14,088 bases of DNA. Source: Candidatus Brocadiaceae bacterium. Its GTDB lineage: Bacteria > Planctomycetota > Brocadiia > SM23-32. Below, piece by piece: positions 8,066 through 14,061 of this stretch (its first letter is position 1; every line of letters starts with the position of its first letter). The notes under the pieces were generated by a model that did not search any database, was not told the origin of the DNA, and worked only from the letters and a program-made list of their open reading frames with translations. The position numbers and the translations under genes were made by a program. The DNA is taken from positions 1-14,088 of the forward strand of contig JAUWZH010000038.1 of the NCBI GenBank assembly GCA_030615435.1, read 5' to 3'.

Positions 8066-8087
8066 GGATTCGCTTATCACGAGTCCC
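8065..8087 (+). terminator. Hairpin at the stop codon of the LarA homologue
   Basis: GGGATTCG (8065-8072) pairs with CGAGTCCC (8080-8087) around a CTTATCA loop: eight pairs, one of them G-T. It begins on the last base of the stop codon. No T run follows, so termination strength is uncertain. It could also serve the minus-strand transcript coming from the other side. Confidence 0.4.
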
Positions 8088-8103
8088 CCGGCGACGGAGT
8101 GGT

Positions 8104-8115
8104 CCGGCATGCCGG
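8104..8115. repeat. Perfect 12-bp palindrome CCGGCATGCCGG
   Basis: A perfect palindrome lies between the convergent LarA homologue and the dehydrogenase fragment. Its half-site CCGGCAT is repeated in the interrupted palindrome at 9479-9494 upstream of the aldolase. The shared half-site is seen in the sequence; a shared binding protein is only a guess. Confidence 0.4.
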
Positions 8116-8236
8116 CGTTGTTCGAAGGCTCCATTCGCGAAGGATTTGCCGATCTTCTGGCAACTTGGGACTATCCCGAGTAAGCAAAGTCGAATGCCCC
8201 TCCCCGGGACTTCTTACACAGAGAGAAACACGCCCG

Positions 8237-8632
8237 TCAAATCACGCTCTGGAGGTCAAACACAACAACCGCAACCTCCCCGAGGATCAGCGCCTGCTCC
8301 TCCTTGCTGAGAAAGGCGATGTTCTGGCTCGTCGCCTTCTCGATGGCAATCTCGGTGATCCGCCGGGCGCTGTACGGGCCGAAGGCCATGCCGCAGTCCA
8401 CCACCGCGGTGGTCGGTGTTTCTCTCAAGATGCGAACCTGCGCGCCGGGTTTGGCCTTGCCGCTAAGCGACTCCTCCACGTACTGGGCGTAGCGAAGGAC
8501 GCCGTGGGAGTCCAGGCCCATGAGGCTGGCCTCGACCAGCTCCTCGGCGACGGCCGATGCCTCCTCCTGCGAGGTGCCGCAGGCAAGGAACAACTCGCTC
8601 CCGATCTCTTTGAGCCGCTCGGCGCTGAGCAT
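8237..8632 (-). pseudogene. N-terminal remnant of an Ldh_2-family malate/L-lactate dehydrogenase
   Basis: The frame encodes 131 aa; members of this NAD(P)-dependent 2-hydroxyacid dehydrogenase family are about 350 aa. Residues 1 to about 105 read as its N-terminal part: SAERLKEIG, then EELVEASLMGLDSHGVLRYA (the DSHG motif holds the family's conserved His), then a TTAVVDCG segment and ARRITEIAIEKA. After about residue 105 the expected NSNHFG region is missing. Instead there is a 25-residue tail, SKEEQALILGEVAVVVFDLQ and a few more, then a stop. I read the other two frames beyond this point and saw no continuation of the family, so this looks like a deletion rather than a simple frameshift. It starts 18 bp after the aldolase stop and was probably co-transcribed with it. 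A small functional protein cannot be excluded. Confidence 0.65.
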
Positions 8633-8650
8633 GATCGGCGGGGAGTCGGA

Positions 8651-9466
8651 CTATGAGCCGTCTTCAGGCACGAGGCCCTCGGTTGGCTCGGGCGCCTGCG
8701 GGGGGCAGATCGCCGCACGAAGGCGGTCGGCGGTCTGGATCATGAGCCCAAAATCGCTCCCGACCTGCAGCCACTGCACGCCGAGGGAGAGCATGGTCCT
8801 GGCGTATTCGGCGCTGGGACCCATGCCCGCGCCCACGAATACTCCTCTGGCTCTGGCCTTGGCCGCAATTATCTCAATCGTCGAGAGGACGGTCGGATCA
8901 TTGACCTTTCCCAGCATGCCCAGAGCGCCGGAGAGGTCCCATGGGCCGATCACAATCGAGTCCAGCCGCGGCAGCGACAGTATCTCGTCCAGCTCATCGA
9001 GTGCCTCGGGGGTCTCGATTTGCACGGCGATGAAGAGCTTCTCGTTGGCGTGAGGCACGTACTGCTCGCACTCCCAGCGGCCGTAATTCGATGGGACGCG
9101 CGGGCCGAAACCCCTCCTTCCCATGGGCGGATAGCAGCAGTCTTCGAGCACCCGGCGGACCTCCGCCGCGCCGCGCACCTGGGGGACCACGATCCCCTCT
9201 GCGCCGCTGTCGAGGACGGGCTTGATCAGCGACGCCGCGCTGCCGGCCACACGCACCAGGGCCGGCACGCCCCTGCCCCGCGCGGCGAGCAGATGCCCAC
9301 TCAGCGTCTCGGGGTTCATCGCCGTGTGCTCCGTGTCGATCCAGAGGAAGTCGACCGAGTCGGCCAGAGATTCTGCCACCAGCGGGTCGTTGAACGTGAC
9401 AGCAGCGCCGATGCACGTCTTGCCAGCACGGAGCTTCTCGCGGAAGCGATCAATCGCTGTGAACAT
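8651..9466 (-). CDS. HpcH/HpaI-family class II aldolase (4-hydroxy-2-oxo acid aldolase type)
   Basis: The product is 271 aa. The family cleaves 4-hydroxy-2-oxo acids, such as 4-hydroxy-2-oxoheptanedioate or 2-keto-3-deoxy sugar acids, to pyruvate and an aldehyde, using a divalent metal in a TIM barrel. The active-site residues are visible: His47 in WIDTEH, Arg72 in LVRVAGS, Glu151 in VQIETPEAL and Asp177 in VIGPWDLSGALG. The Glu-to-Asp spacing of 26 equals that of HpaI (149 and 175). YPPMGRRGFGPR is also typical. GTG and ATG starts sit side by side; the ATG at 9466 has the better spacing to GGAGGAGGG at 9472-9480. The precise substrate cannot be told. The dehydrogenase remnant follows by 18 bp, and the LarA homologue lies beyond it on the opposite strand. 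Confidence 0.9.
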   Translation of the reverse strand: MFTAIDRFREKLRAGKTCIGAAVTFNDPLVAESLADSVDFLWIDTEHTAMNPETLSGHLLAARGRGVPALVRVAGSAASLIKPVLDSGAEGIVVPQVRGAAEVRRVLEDCCYPPMGRRGFGPRVPSNYGRWECEQYVPHANEKLFIAVQIETPEALDELDEILSLPRLDSIVIGPWDLSGALGMLGKVNDPTVLSTIEIIAAKARARGVFVGAGMGPSAEYARTMLSLGVQWLQVGSDFGLMIQTADRLRAAICPPQAPEPTEGLVPEDGS

Positions 9467-9478
9467 CACTGCCCTCCT

Positions 9479-9494
9479 CCGGCATGGATGCCGG
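9479..9494. repeat. Inverted repeat CCGGCAT-GG-ATGCCGG at the aldolase ribosome-binding site
   Basis: Seven-base arms with a 2-bp centre overlap the first bases of the aldolase Shine-Dalgarno sequence (9472-9480). As DNA it could bind a dimeric repressor. As RNA it could form a small hairpin beside the ribosome site. Confidence 0.45.
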
Positions 9495-9511
9495 TCTCAC
9501 ACGCGGGGGGA

Positions 9512-9528
9512 CGGCGAAAGCTTCGCCG
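9512..9528. repeat. Inverted repeat CGGCGAA-AGC-TTCGCCG in the aldolase leader
   Basis: Perfect 7-bp arms around a 3-base centre lie 18 bp from the preceding inverted repeat. Placed in the untranslated leader, it may be a second operator half or an RNA stem. No known motif is recognised. Confidence 0.4.
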
Positions 9529-9723
9529 AAGTGATACTCGCCGCACAACCATTCGACCGAGCGGCGGCCGTGGCACTCGGCCTCGTTCTGCGACGCCGGA
9601 AGGCAATCGCCACGTGCCCTCACGCGCGGGGAGCAACTCAGCGGTTCGACATGCTCGTCGCGACGGTCACACACGACGCATGATCGCCGTCGTGAGCACC
9701 TCCCGCTGCATCCTGACGCACGC

Positions 9724-9752
9724 ATTTTCGGCGATTTTGCAGTGTCCTGCAA
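9724..9752 (-). promoter_or_regulatory. Possible aldolase promoter with overlapping palindrome TTGCAG-N4-CTGCAA
   Basis: On the minus strand TTGCAG (9747-9752), a 17-bp spacer and GAAAAT (9724-9729) give a moderate promoter, four of six matches in each box. The -35 hexamer is also one arm of a perfect 6-4-6 inverted repeat at 9737-9752, a typical layout for repression by a bound dimer. The transcript would carry a leader of about 250 nt. Confidence 0.35.
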
Positions 9753-9826
9753 GTTCCTCGCGAATCGTGCATCTTGCTTCCGCCGGAGGCAGCGGATCCG
9801 TCAGATTGGGGGGCTGTCCGGCTTCA

Positions 9827-9855
9827 TTGACCGACCGAGCGCGACAAGATACGAT
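9827..9855 (+). promoter_or_regulatory. Sigma-70-type promoter of the sulfatase-like gene
   Basis: TTGACC at 9827-9832, a 17-bp spacer and TACGAT at 9850-9855. The start would be near 9862, about 90 nt before the ATG at 9951. Confidence 0.55.
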
Positions 9856-9950
9856 ACTCACCTGCGGAAGTACCTCTCGAAGGAACATTACCCGGAGCAT
9901 TCGAACTCCGGCAGGGCCGGCTCAGATTGATCCGCAGCACTGGAGGCGTG

Positions 9951-11336
9951 ATGCAGCCGAGGAATCTCCTGCTGATCAGTCTTGATACACTGCGCTTTGA
10001 CGCGCTGAGTGCCGCTCCCGACCGGCGCCTGCTCGGCGGGGATGCAGCGCTGGCGCAGACGCCTGCGCTGGATCGCGTTGCCTCCGAAGGGACTTTTTTC
10101 ACTCGTGCCGTCACGACCGCCCCCTACACTTCAACCTCGCATGCATCCATATTCACCGGCACGTATTGGCCGAAGCATGGCGTGTTGGGCCTTTTCCACT
10201 TTCAGATGCTGGCGGAGGCCAAGCCACTGGCGGAGGCCCTGCGAGAACACGGCTACCGAACAGCGCAGAACGCCGGACGCGGATCTAACGACGGCGATAT
10301 GTTCGAACTGGACAAAGTGGGGCTGAACCGCGGCTACGATCTGCAGGTGTTCGGCGGCTGGATGAAACCGAAGACTCTTGGGTGGTTGCGTGAGGCAACA
10401 GGCGCCGGCCCGTGGTATCTTTTTTTCCATACGATGGCCGTGCATCGTCCGTACGGCAGATCCCATCGGGTCTTCAGGGCACTGGTGCGGCGGGACATAG
10501 CCGAGGGAAAGCCGTTCCGACGGTTGAGACGGCTCTACCTGCGCAACGTCATAGAAGTAGACCGGCGATTTGGGAACCTCTGGCAACGGCTGCAAGAGAT
10601 GGGCGCGCTGGAGGACACGCTCGTCGTCATTTTGAGCGACCACGGCGAAGGGCTTTCGGTCCACAGCACCATCCACTGCAATCCCGGCGGATGGCAAGAG
10701 GGAGTTTGCCGCGTTCCAATAATCTTCTGGCGCCCTGGGTTGGTCAAGGCAGGTCAGGTGATCGGGGAGCCCATATCCACCGTAGACGTCGCGCCGACGA
10801 TTGTGGATCTGTGCGGGTTGGACTGGGAGCCTCATCTGGGGTTCGATGGAACCAGTGTGGCCGGCGTTGTCCGGGGGGAAAAACCGGCCTCCGCACTGAA
10901 AGGCAGGGAATGCTTCTTCTTCGCGACCATGCGCAGCGGGCCGGACGTGCCTCCTATCATGCGTGGCATGGTCAAGGGCACGACGAAGTACGTCTCGTTC
11001 GCACAGGTGCTGCCGGAGCAATGGCGTGATCTCAGGAGAAAGTATACGGAGGCCCTCCGCAGCCGCAAGAAGCAGAGTCGCGCTTACAACATGCGTCAGC
11101 TCCTCGAACGCTACGACCGAGGAGAACTTGAGCTGCTCCTGGACGTGGCAAACGATCCGAAGGAGCTGCAAAACATGGCGGGGGACAATCCGGATCTGCT
11201 CGATACGTTACGGAGCGTGATGAACCAATGGTACGACGACAACCATCCCTCGGCCAGTACCAGGCCTGTGGCAATGGATGAAGCGGAGCGGAAAGAAGTG
11301 AAGAGGCGTCTGAGGCAGCTCGGCTATCTTGAGTAG
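9951..11336 (+). CDS. Sulfatase/alkaline-phosphatase-superfamily hydrolase with Thr nucleophile
   Basis: The product is 461 aa. The fold is shown by LLLISLDTLRFDAL (metal ligand Asp12), APYTSTSHASIFTGTYWPKH (residues 57-76), HRPY near 165-168, the metal pair Asp230-His231 in VVILSDHGEGL, and a sulfatase-like end, LLLDVANDPKELQNMA. True sulfatases carry Cys or Ser, converted to formylglycine, in C/S-x-P-S-R. Here the aligned residues are Thr60-Ser-Thr-Ser-His, so no formylglycine can form and Thr60 is the likely nucleophile, as in LtaS, EptA or nucleotide pyrophosphatase relatives. A phosphodiesterase or phosphotransferase activity is as likely as sulfate release. There is no signal peptide, so it is probably cytoplasmic. 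The ATG at 9951 follows GGAGG at 9942-9946 by 4 bp; a GTG three bases earlier is too close to that site. Confidence 0.85.
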   Translation: MQPRNLLLISLDTLRFDALSAAPDRRLLGGDAALAQTPALDRVASEGTFFTRAVTTAPYTSTSHASIFTGTYWPKHGVLGLFHFQMLAEAKPLAEALREHGYRTAQNAGRGSNDGDMFELDKVGLNRGYDLQVFGGWMKPKTLGWLREATGAGPWYLFFHTMAVHRPYGRSHRVFRALVRRDIAEGKPFRRLRRLYLRNVIEVDRRFGNLWQRLQEMGALEDTLVVILSDHGEGLSVHSTIHCNPGGWQEGVCRVPIIFWRPGLVKAGQVIGEPISTVDVAPTIVDLCGLDWEPHLGFDGTSVAGVVRGEKPASALKGRECFFFATMRSGPDVPPIMRGMVKGTTKYVSFAQVLPEQWRDLRRKYTEALRSRKKQSRAYNMRQLLERYDRGELELLLDVANDPKELQNMAGDNPDLLDTLRSVMNQWYDDNHPSASTRPVAMDEAERKEVKRRLRQLGYLE

Positions 11337-11393
11337 AAATGACTCGACCTCTTCAACGTGTTGGTCTGCGTTCACATTGCCTTGCCAAAGCAA

Positions 11394-11421
11394 CGGGCCG
11401 GGGCTCGTAAGTCCCGACCCG
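11394..11421. terminator. Strong hairpin between the sulfatase-like gene and tRNA-Lys
   Basis: CGGGCCGGGGC (11394-11404) pairs with GTCCCGACCCG (11411-11421) around a TCGTAA loop. There are ten pairs, one of them G-T, and one C-A mismatch. GTTTG follows on the plus strand and TTGCTTT on the minus strand, so it can serve both converging transcripts. Confidence 0.65.
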
Positions 11422-11434
11422 GTTTGCGGTTGGG

Positions 11435-11510
11435 TGGTACCCCCTCAGGGACTCGAACCCTGGACCCACGGATTAAGAATCCGTTGCTCTGCCGACTGAG
11501 CTAAGGGGGC
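11435..11510 (-). tRNA. tRNA-Lys (anticodon CTT)
   Basis: This is a 76-nt cloverleaf with encoded CCA. The acceptor GCCCCCT pairs with AGGGGGT, followed by discriminator A and CCA. The D arm begins TAGCTCAGTCGGCAGAGC. The anticodon stem ACGGA/TCCGT encloses TTCTTAA, giving anticodon CTT, which reads AAG. The T arm CAGGG-TTCGAGT-CCCTG is canonical. It is transcribed leftward from its own promoter at 11536-11565. Confidence 0.97.
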
Positions 11511-11535
11511 TTGGCGCTCAACTGACCACAGCACA

Positions 11536-11565
11536 AGTTTAGTGCAAGCAGTCCCGTCAGGTCAA
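11536..11565 (-). promoter_or_regulatory. Sigma-70-type promoter of tRNA-Lys
   Basis: On the minus strand TTGACC (11560-11565), an 18-bp spacer and TAAACT (11536-11541). The start would fall near 11529, about 18 nt before the mature tRNA end, as is common for single tRNA genes. Confidence 0.65.
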
Positions 11566-11622
11566 GCGCAGCGCGCTTCCTGCAAAGGCTCTGCAAGAGC
11601 CCCTCCGAGGCCCCTGCGCGAC

Positions 11623-11651
11623 TTGACAGCTCGGTGATCGCGCGCTATGGT
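11623..11651 (+). promoter_or_regulatory. Sigma-70-type promoter of cobA
   Basis: A perfect TTGACA at 11623-11628, a 17-bp spacer and TATGGT at 11646-11651. The leader would be only about 30 nt, so there is no room for a cobalamin riboswitch. It is divergent from the tRNA-Lys promoter. Confidence 0.65.
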
Positions 11652-11686
11652 CCATGGGTGCCTGGGAGCGATAGAGGGGCACAAAG

Positions 11687-12214
11687 GTGGAAACGCGGAA
11701 GCGAATCCTGCTGTTCACCGGAAACGGCAAGGGGAAAACGAGCGCCGCCCTGGGAATGGTCCTCCGGGCAAGTGGCCACGGGTTGCGAACGCTGATAATC
11801 CAGTTCGTCAAAGCGGATGCATCCACCGGTGAGATGCGCGCCGTGCGCAGCATCCCCAACGTGGAAATCGTCCAGACGGGACTGGGCTACCTGCCCCGAC
11901 CCACCAATACGGACTTTGCCGCCCACCGCGAGGCCGCCGAACGGGGGTTGAGCCGGGCGGCTGAGGCCCTCGCCTCCGGCCAATACCAGCTCGTCGTGCT
12001 GGACGAGGTCTGCTACGCGGTCTCGCGCGAGCTGCTGAGGGAAGAACAGGTGGTTGAGGCCGTCAACGGCGCGGCTCCCGGTTGCTGCGTCGTGCTGACG
12101 GGCCGGGACAGCCCCGAGGGATTGATTGCGCTGGCGGACACCGTCACGGAGATGCGCTGTGTGAAACATGCGCTCCGTGCGGGCCGCTCAGCGCAGAAAG
12201 GCGTTGAGATCTGA
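11687..12214 (+). CDS. cobA: Corrinoid (cob(I)alamin) adenosyltransferase, CobA/BtuR type
   Basis: The product is 175 aa, normal for the family. It moves the 5'-deoxyadenosyl group of ATP to Co(I) of corrinoids, making adenosylcobalamin or its precursors in the cytoplasm. The unusual P-loop GNGKGKTS at residues 12-19 is diagnostic, as are LIIQFVKAD, the Walker B-like LVVLDEVCYAV and the C-terminal AQKGVEI. The start is GTG at 11687, seven bases after GAGGGG at 11674-11679. It has its own promoter and no riboswitch. It is transcribed toward, but separately from, the methyltransferase and HypE-like genes. Whether it serves B12 synthesis or salvage cannot be told, since no other cobalamin gene is in the window. 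Confidence 0.95.
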   Translation: METRKRILLFTGNGKGKTSAALGMVLRASGHGLRTLIIQFVKADASTGEMRAVRSIPNVEIVQTGLGYLPRPTNTDFAAHREAAERGLSRAAEALASGQYQLVVLDEVCYAVSRELLREEQVVEAVNGAAPGCCVVLTGRDSPEGLIALADTVTEMRCVKHALRAGRSAQKGVEI

Positions 12215-12338
12215 TCGGACTGCCGCTGGAAGAGCCTGTCTCGCGACGACCGGCCCTGCGAGAGTCTCCCTACCATGTCCCGCTGCATTGTGGCGCGCAG
12301 GCGCTTTCACCGCGAGGCCCTGCGCCTTCCCATGCTGC

Positions 12339-12968
12339 TCAAGCAGTGGCCTTTCGCGCGGCGGCGTGATAGAGATCATCACGGTCGGTCAGTTCCACCA
12401 GTTCCAGGCCGGCTTCGTCGAGCATCCGCCGCAGGGCGGCCTCTTCCGGGATGGCGTCCTGCGCCACAGCGCCCCCTGTGTGCTCGTGGAACCGGTTGAC
12501 CTGCTCCCGGCCAGCCGAGTGATCAATGAACAGGCTGCCCCCCGGCTTCAGCGCCCTCGCCACCACCTTGAGCCCCGCCGGAATGTCGTCCAGATGGGGC
12601 AAGAACCGATATGCGATCACCGCGTCAAAGGAGGCTGCTTCCGGCACGTAATCCTCGAGCCGGCAGCACAGGAACGAGACGCTTCCCGGACCACGCTGGC
12701 CCAGAGAGCCCACGCGTTGACGGGCGGCATCAAGCATCCTGGGGCTGATGTCCAGCGCCACCACTTCTCCACCCGCCCCAACCATCCGAACGAGCAGCGC
12801 CGTCACCTGCCCCGCTCCACAGCCCGGCTCCAAGACCCACATGCCTTCCTGAAGGCCCCATCGCCCGGACATCCAGCGGAGCTTTGCCAGGTCCTCTGCT
12901 GAGAAATCCTCCGAGAACTCCGCCGCCAGCTCATCGAAGAACCGCCGCTTATCGCTTGAGCGCCTCAT
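12339..12968 (-). CDS. Class I SAM-dependent methyltransferase, substrate unknown
   Basis: The product is 209 aa with a Rossmann-type methyltransferase core. Motif I is VLEPGCGAG at residues 45-53, followed by GGEVVALDISPRMLDAAR (acidic residue binding the SAM ribose). Next come SFDAVIAYRFLPHLDDIP and ALKPGGSLFIDHS. The later part has REQVNRFHEHTGGAV followed by AQDAIP, which I recall from uncharacterised methyltransferases of this kind but cannot tie to a substrate. I chose the ATG at 12968 because GAGGGG at 12977-12982 lies just upstream and it clears the preceding gene by 14 bp. The frame is open to 13016, which would overlap that gene. It is the second gene of a tight pair with the HypE-like gene and converges on cobA. 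Confidence 0.85.
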   Translation of the reverse strand: MRRSSDKRRFFDELAAEFSEDFSAEDLAKLRWMSGRWGLQEGMWVLEPGCGAGQVTALLVRMVGAGGEVVALDISPRMLDAARQRVGSLGQRGPGSVSFLCCRLEDYVPEAASFDAVIAYRFLPHLDDIPAGLKVVARALKPGGSLFIDHSAGREQVNRFHEHTGGAVAQDAIPEEAALRRMLDEAGLELVELTDRDDLYHAAARKATA

Positions 12969-12982
12969 CCGGCAGGCCCCTC

Positions 12983-14044
12983 TCATCCACTTGTCCCAGC
13001 GCGCTGATCCTGCCACAGCCTTGCGATCTCATCCTGGGGGAACACCGGCATGGCCGTCACCCCGCCTGGGCGCACCAGCGTAACGCCTTCCTCGGGCGGT
13101 CGCATCTGCCCCACCTCCGCGCAGGGAACGCCGCACTCCTCCACGGCGCTCCGCACCGCGTCGGCGCTCTCCGGCGCGACACAGATCAGGAGCGCCCCGC
13201 TCGAGATGACCCCGAGCGGGTCCAGCCCGAAGTGCGCACAGAAACTGCCGCCCGGCTCCAGGATCGGGATGCGCTCCTGCTGCGCCCTCAGGCCGAGCCC
13301 GACGGCCCGGGCCAGTTCCCACAGGCCCGTGGCGATCCCGCCTTCCGTGGGGTCGTGCATTGCGTGGACGCCGCCGGCCTCGCACGCGGCCATCGCCTCC
13401 CGCACCACGCTCAGGCCGGGCGCTTCGAGGTAAGCGGCGGCGCGCCGGATGAGTTCCGGGGGGAAATGCCCGGCGAGCGCCTCGCCCTTCTCTCGCGCCA
13501 TGATGGCCGTGCCCTCCACCGGCACGCCCTTGGTCAGGAGCACCCGGTCCCCGGGCCGGGCGGCGGACTTGTCCACCAGGCGGCTGCGCTCGACCTCGCC
13601 GAGCATCTGTCCCACCAGGATCGGCCGATCCAGGCCGATGGTCACTTCCGTGTGGCCGCCGCACAGGGCGCAGCCTATCGAGTCCAGAGCCAGGCGTAGG
13701 TCAGCCCAGATGCCGCGCACCAGCGCCTCGTCCGTGCCCTTCTCAGGCAGCAGAACGGTCACCAGAAACCACTTCGGTCTGGCGCCGACGGTGGCGAGGT
13801 CGTTCGCGTTGACCTGCACCACGTACCAGCCGATGCGGTCGGTGGCGAAGGTGATGGGATCGGTCTTGGCAATCAGGTAGCGCTCCCCCATGCTGATGGC
13901 GCAGACGTCCCGCCCGACGGCTGGCCGGATGACGACACGCTCGTCGGCGATGACGTTGCCGTCGAGGAGCTCTGCCAGCAGCTCCGGATCGAGCTTTCCC
14001 GGTTTGAACTCCACGTGTTCCCCGCGCTCCAAACGGAAAACCAC
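12983..14044 (-). CDS. AIR synthase-related protein, HypE-like
   Basis: The product is up to 353 aa. It belongs to the PurM/SelD/HypE/ThiL superfamily of ATP-dependent enzymes that activate oxygen or make acyl-phosphate-like intermediates. Visible signatures are a glycine/Asp segment VGRDVCAI, NANDLATVGARPKWFL, CGGHTEVTI, KGVPVEGTAIMAREKG, the HypE-like MHDPTEGGIATGLWEL and GVISSGALLICV. True HypE ends in PRIC, whose Cys carries the cyanide precursor. This protein ends with PVFPQDEIARLW and a few more residues, with no terminal Cys, so it is not classical HypE. Its substrate is unknown. The start is uncertain: GTG at 14044 is shown, GTG at 14014 begins just before EFKPGKL and is equally plausible, and the frame stays open to the window end. 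The methyltransferase follows by 14 bp. Confidence 0.82.
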   Translation of the reverse strand: MVFRLERGEHVEFKPGKLDPELLAELLDGNVIADERVVIRPAVGRDVCAISMGERYLIAKTDPITFATDRIGWYVVQVNANDLATVGARPKWFLVTVLLPEKGTDEALVRGIWADLRLALDSIGCALCGGHTEVTIGLDRPILVGQMLGEVERSRLVDKSAARPGDRVLLTKGVPVEGTAIMAREKGEALAGHFPPELIRRAAAYLEAPGLSVVREAMAACEAGGVHAMHDPTEGGIATGLWELARAVGLGLRAQQERIPILEPGGSFCAHFGLDPLGVISSGALLICVAPESADAVRSAVEECGVPCAEVGQMRPPEEGVTLVRPGGVTAMPVFPQDEIARLWQDQRAGTSG

Positions 14045-14061
14045 AATGTGCCCACCACGGG

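Larger units (their letters stand above)
9467..9950. other. 484-bp divergent regulatory region between the aldolase and sulfatase-like genes
   Basis: I see no convincing gene here. Frames stay open on both strands because of high GC, but their translations (for example Arg/Cys-rich on the minus strand) resemble nothing and lack start signals. The region holds promoters in both directions, three inverted repeats listed separately, and a long untranslated leader for the aldolase. The size and repeat content suggest regulated divergent transcription. Confidence 0.5.

Noticed and set aside
8099..8656. Plus-strand open frame of 185 codons across the dehydrogenase remnant
   Set aside because: The minus strand carries recognisable Ldh_2 sequence. 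The plus-strand translation has no family character.
9450..9752. Minus-strand open frame of 100 codons (Cys/Arg-rich) upstream of the aldolase
   Set aside because: It overlaps the aldolase start and its ribosome site, has no Shine-Dalgarno sequence and resembles no family. It spans several inverted repeats better explained as regulatory DNA.
9667..9900. Minus-strand 77-codon frame in the divergent region
   Set aside because: It overlaps the sulfatase-like promoter and the palindrome at 9737-9752. The protein is not convincing.
9020..9985. Plus-strand open frame of 321 codons spanning the aldolase antisense and the divergent region
   Set aside because: It overlaps the certain aldolase and continues into the sulfatase-like start. 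The composition is Arg/His-rich with no recognisable domain.
11652..11686. Possible cobalamin riboswitch before cobA
   Set aside because: The promoter at 11623-11651 leaves a leader of about 30 nt, far too short, and no B12-box-like sequence was seen.
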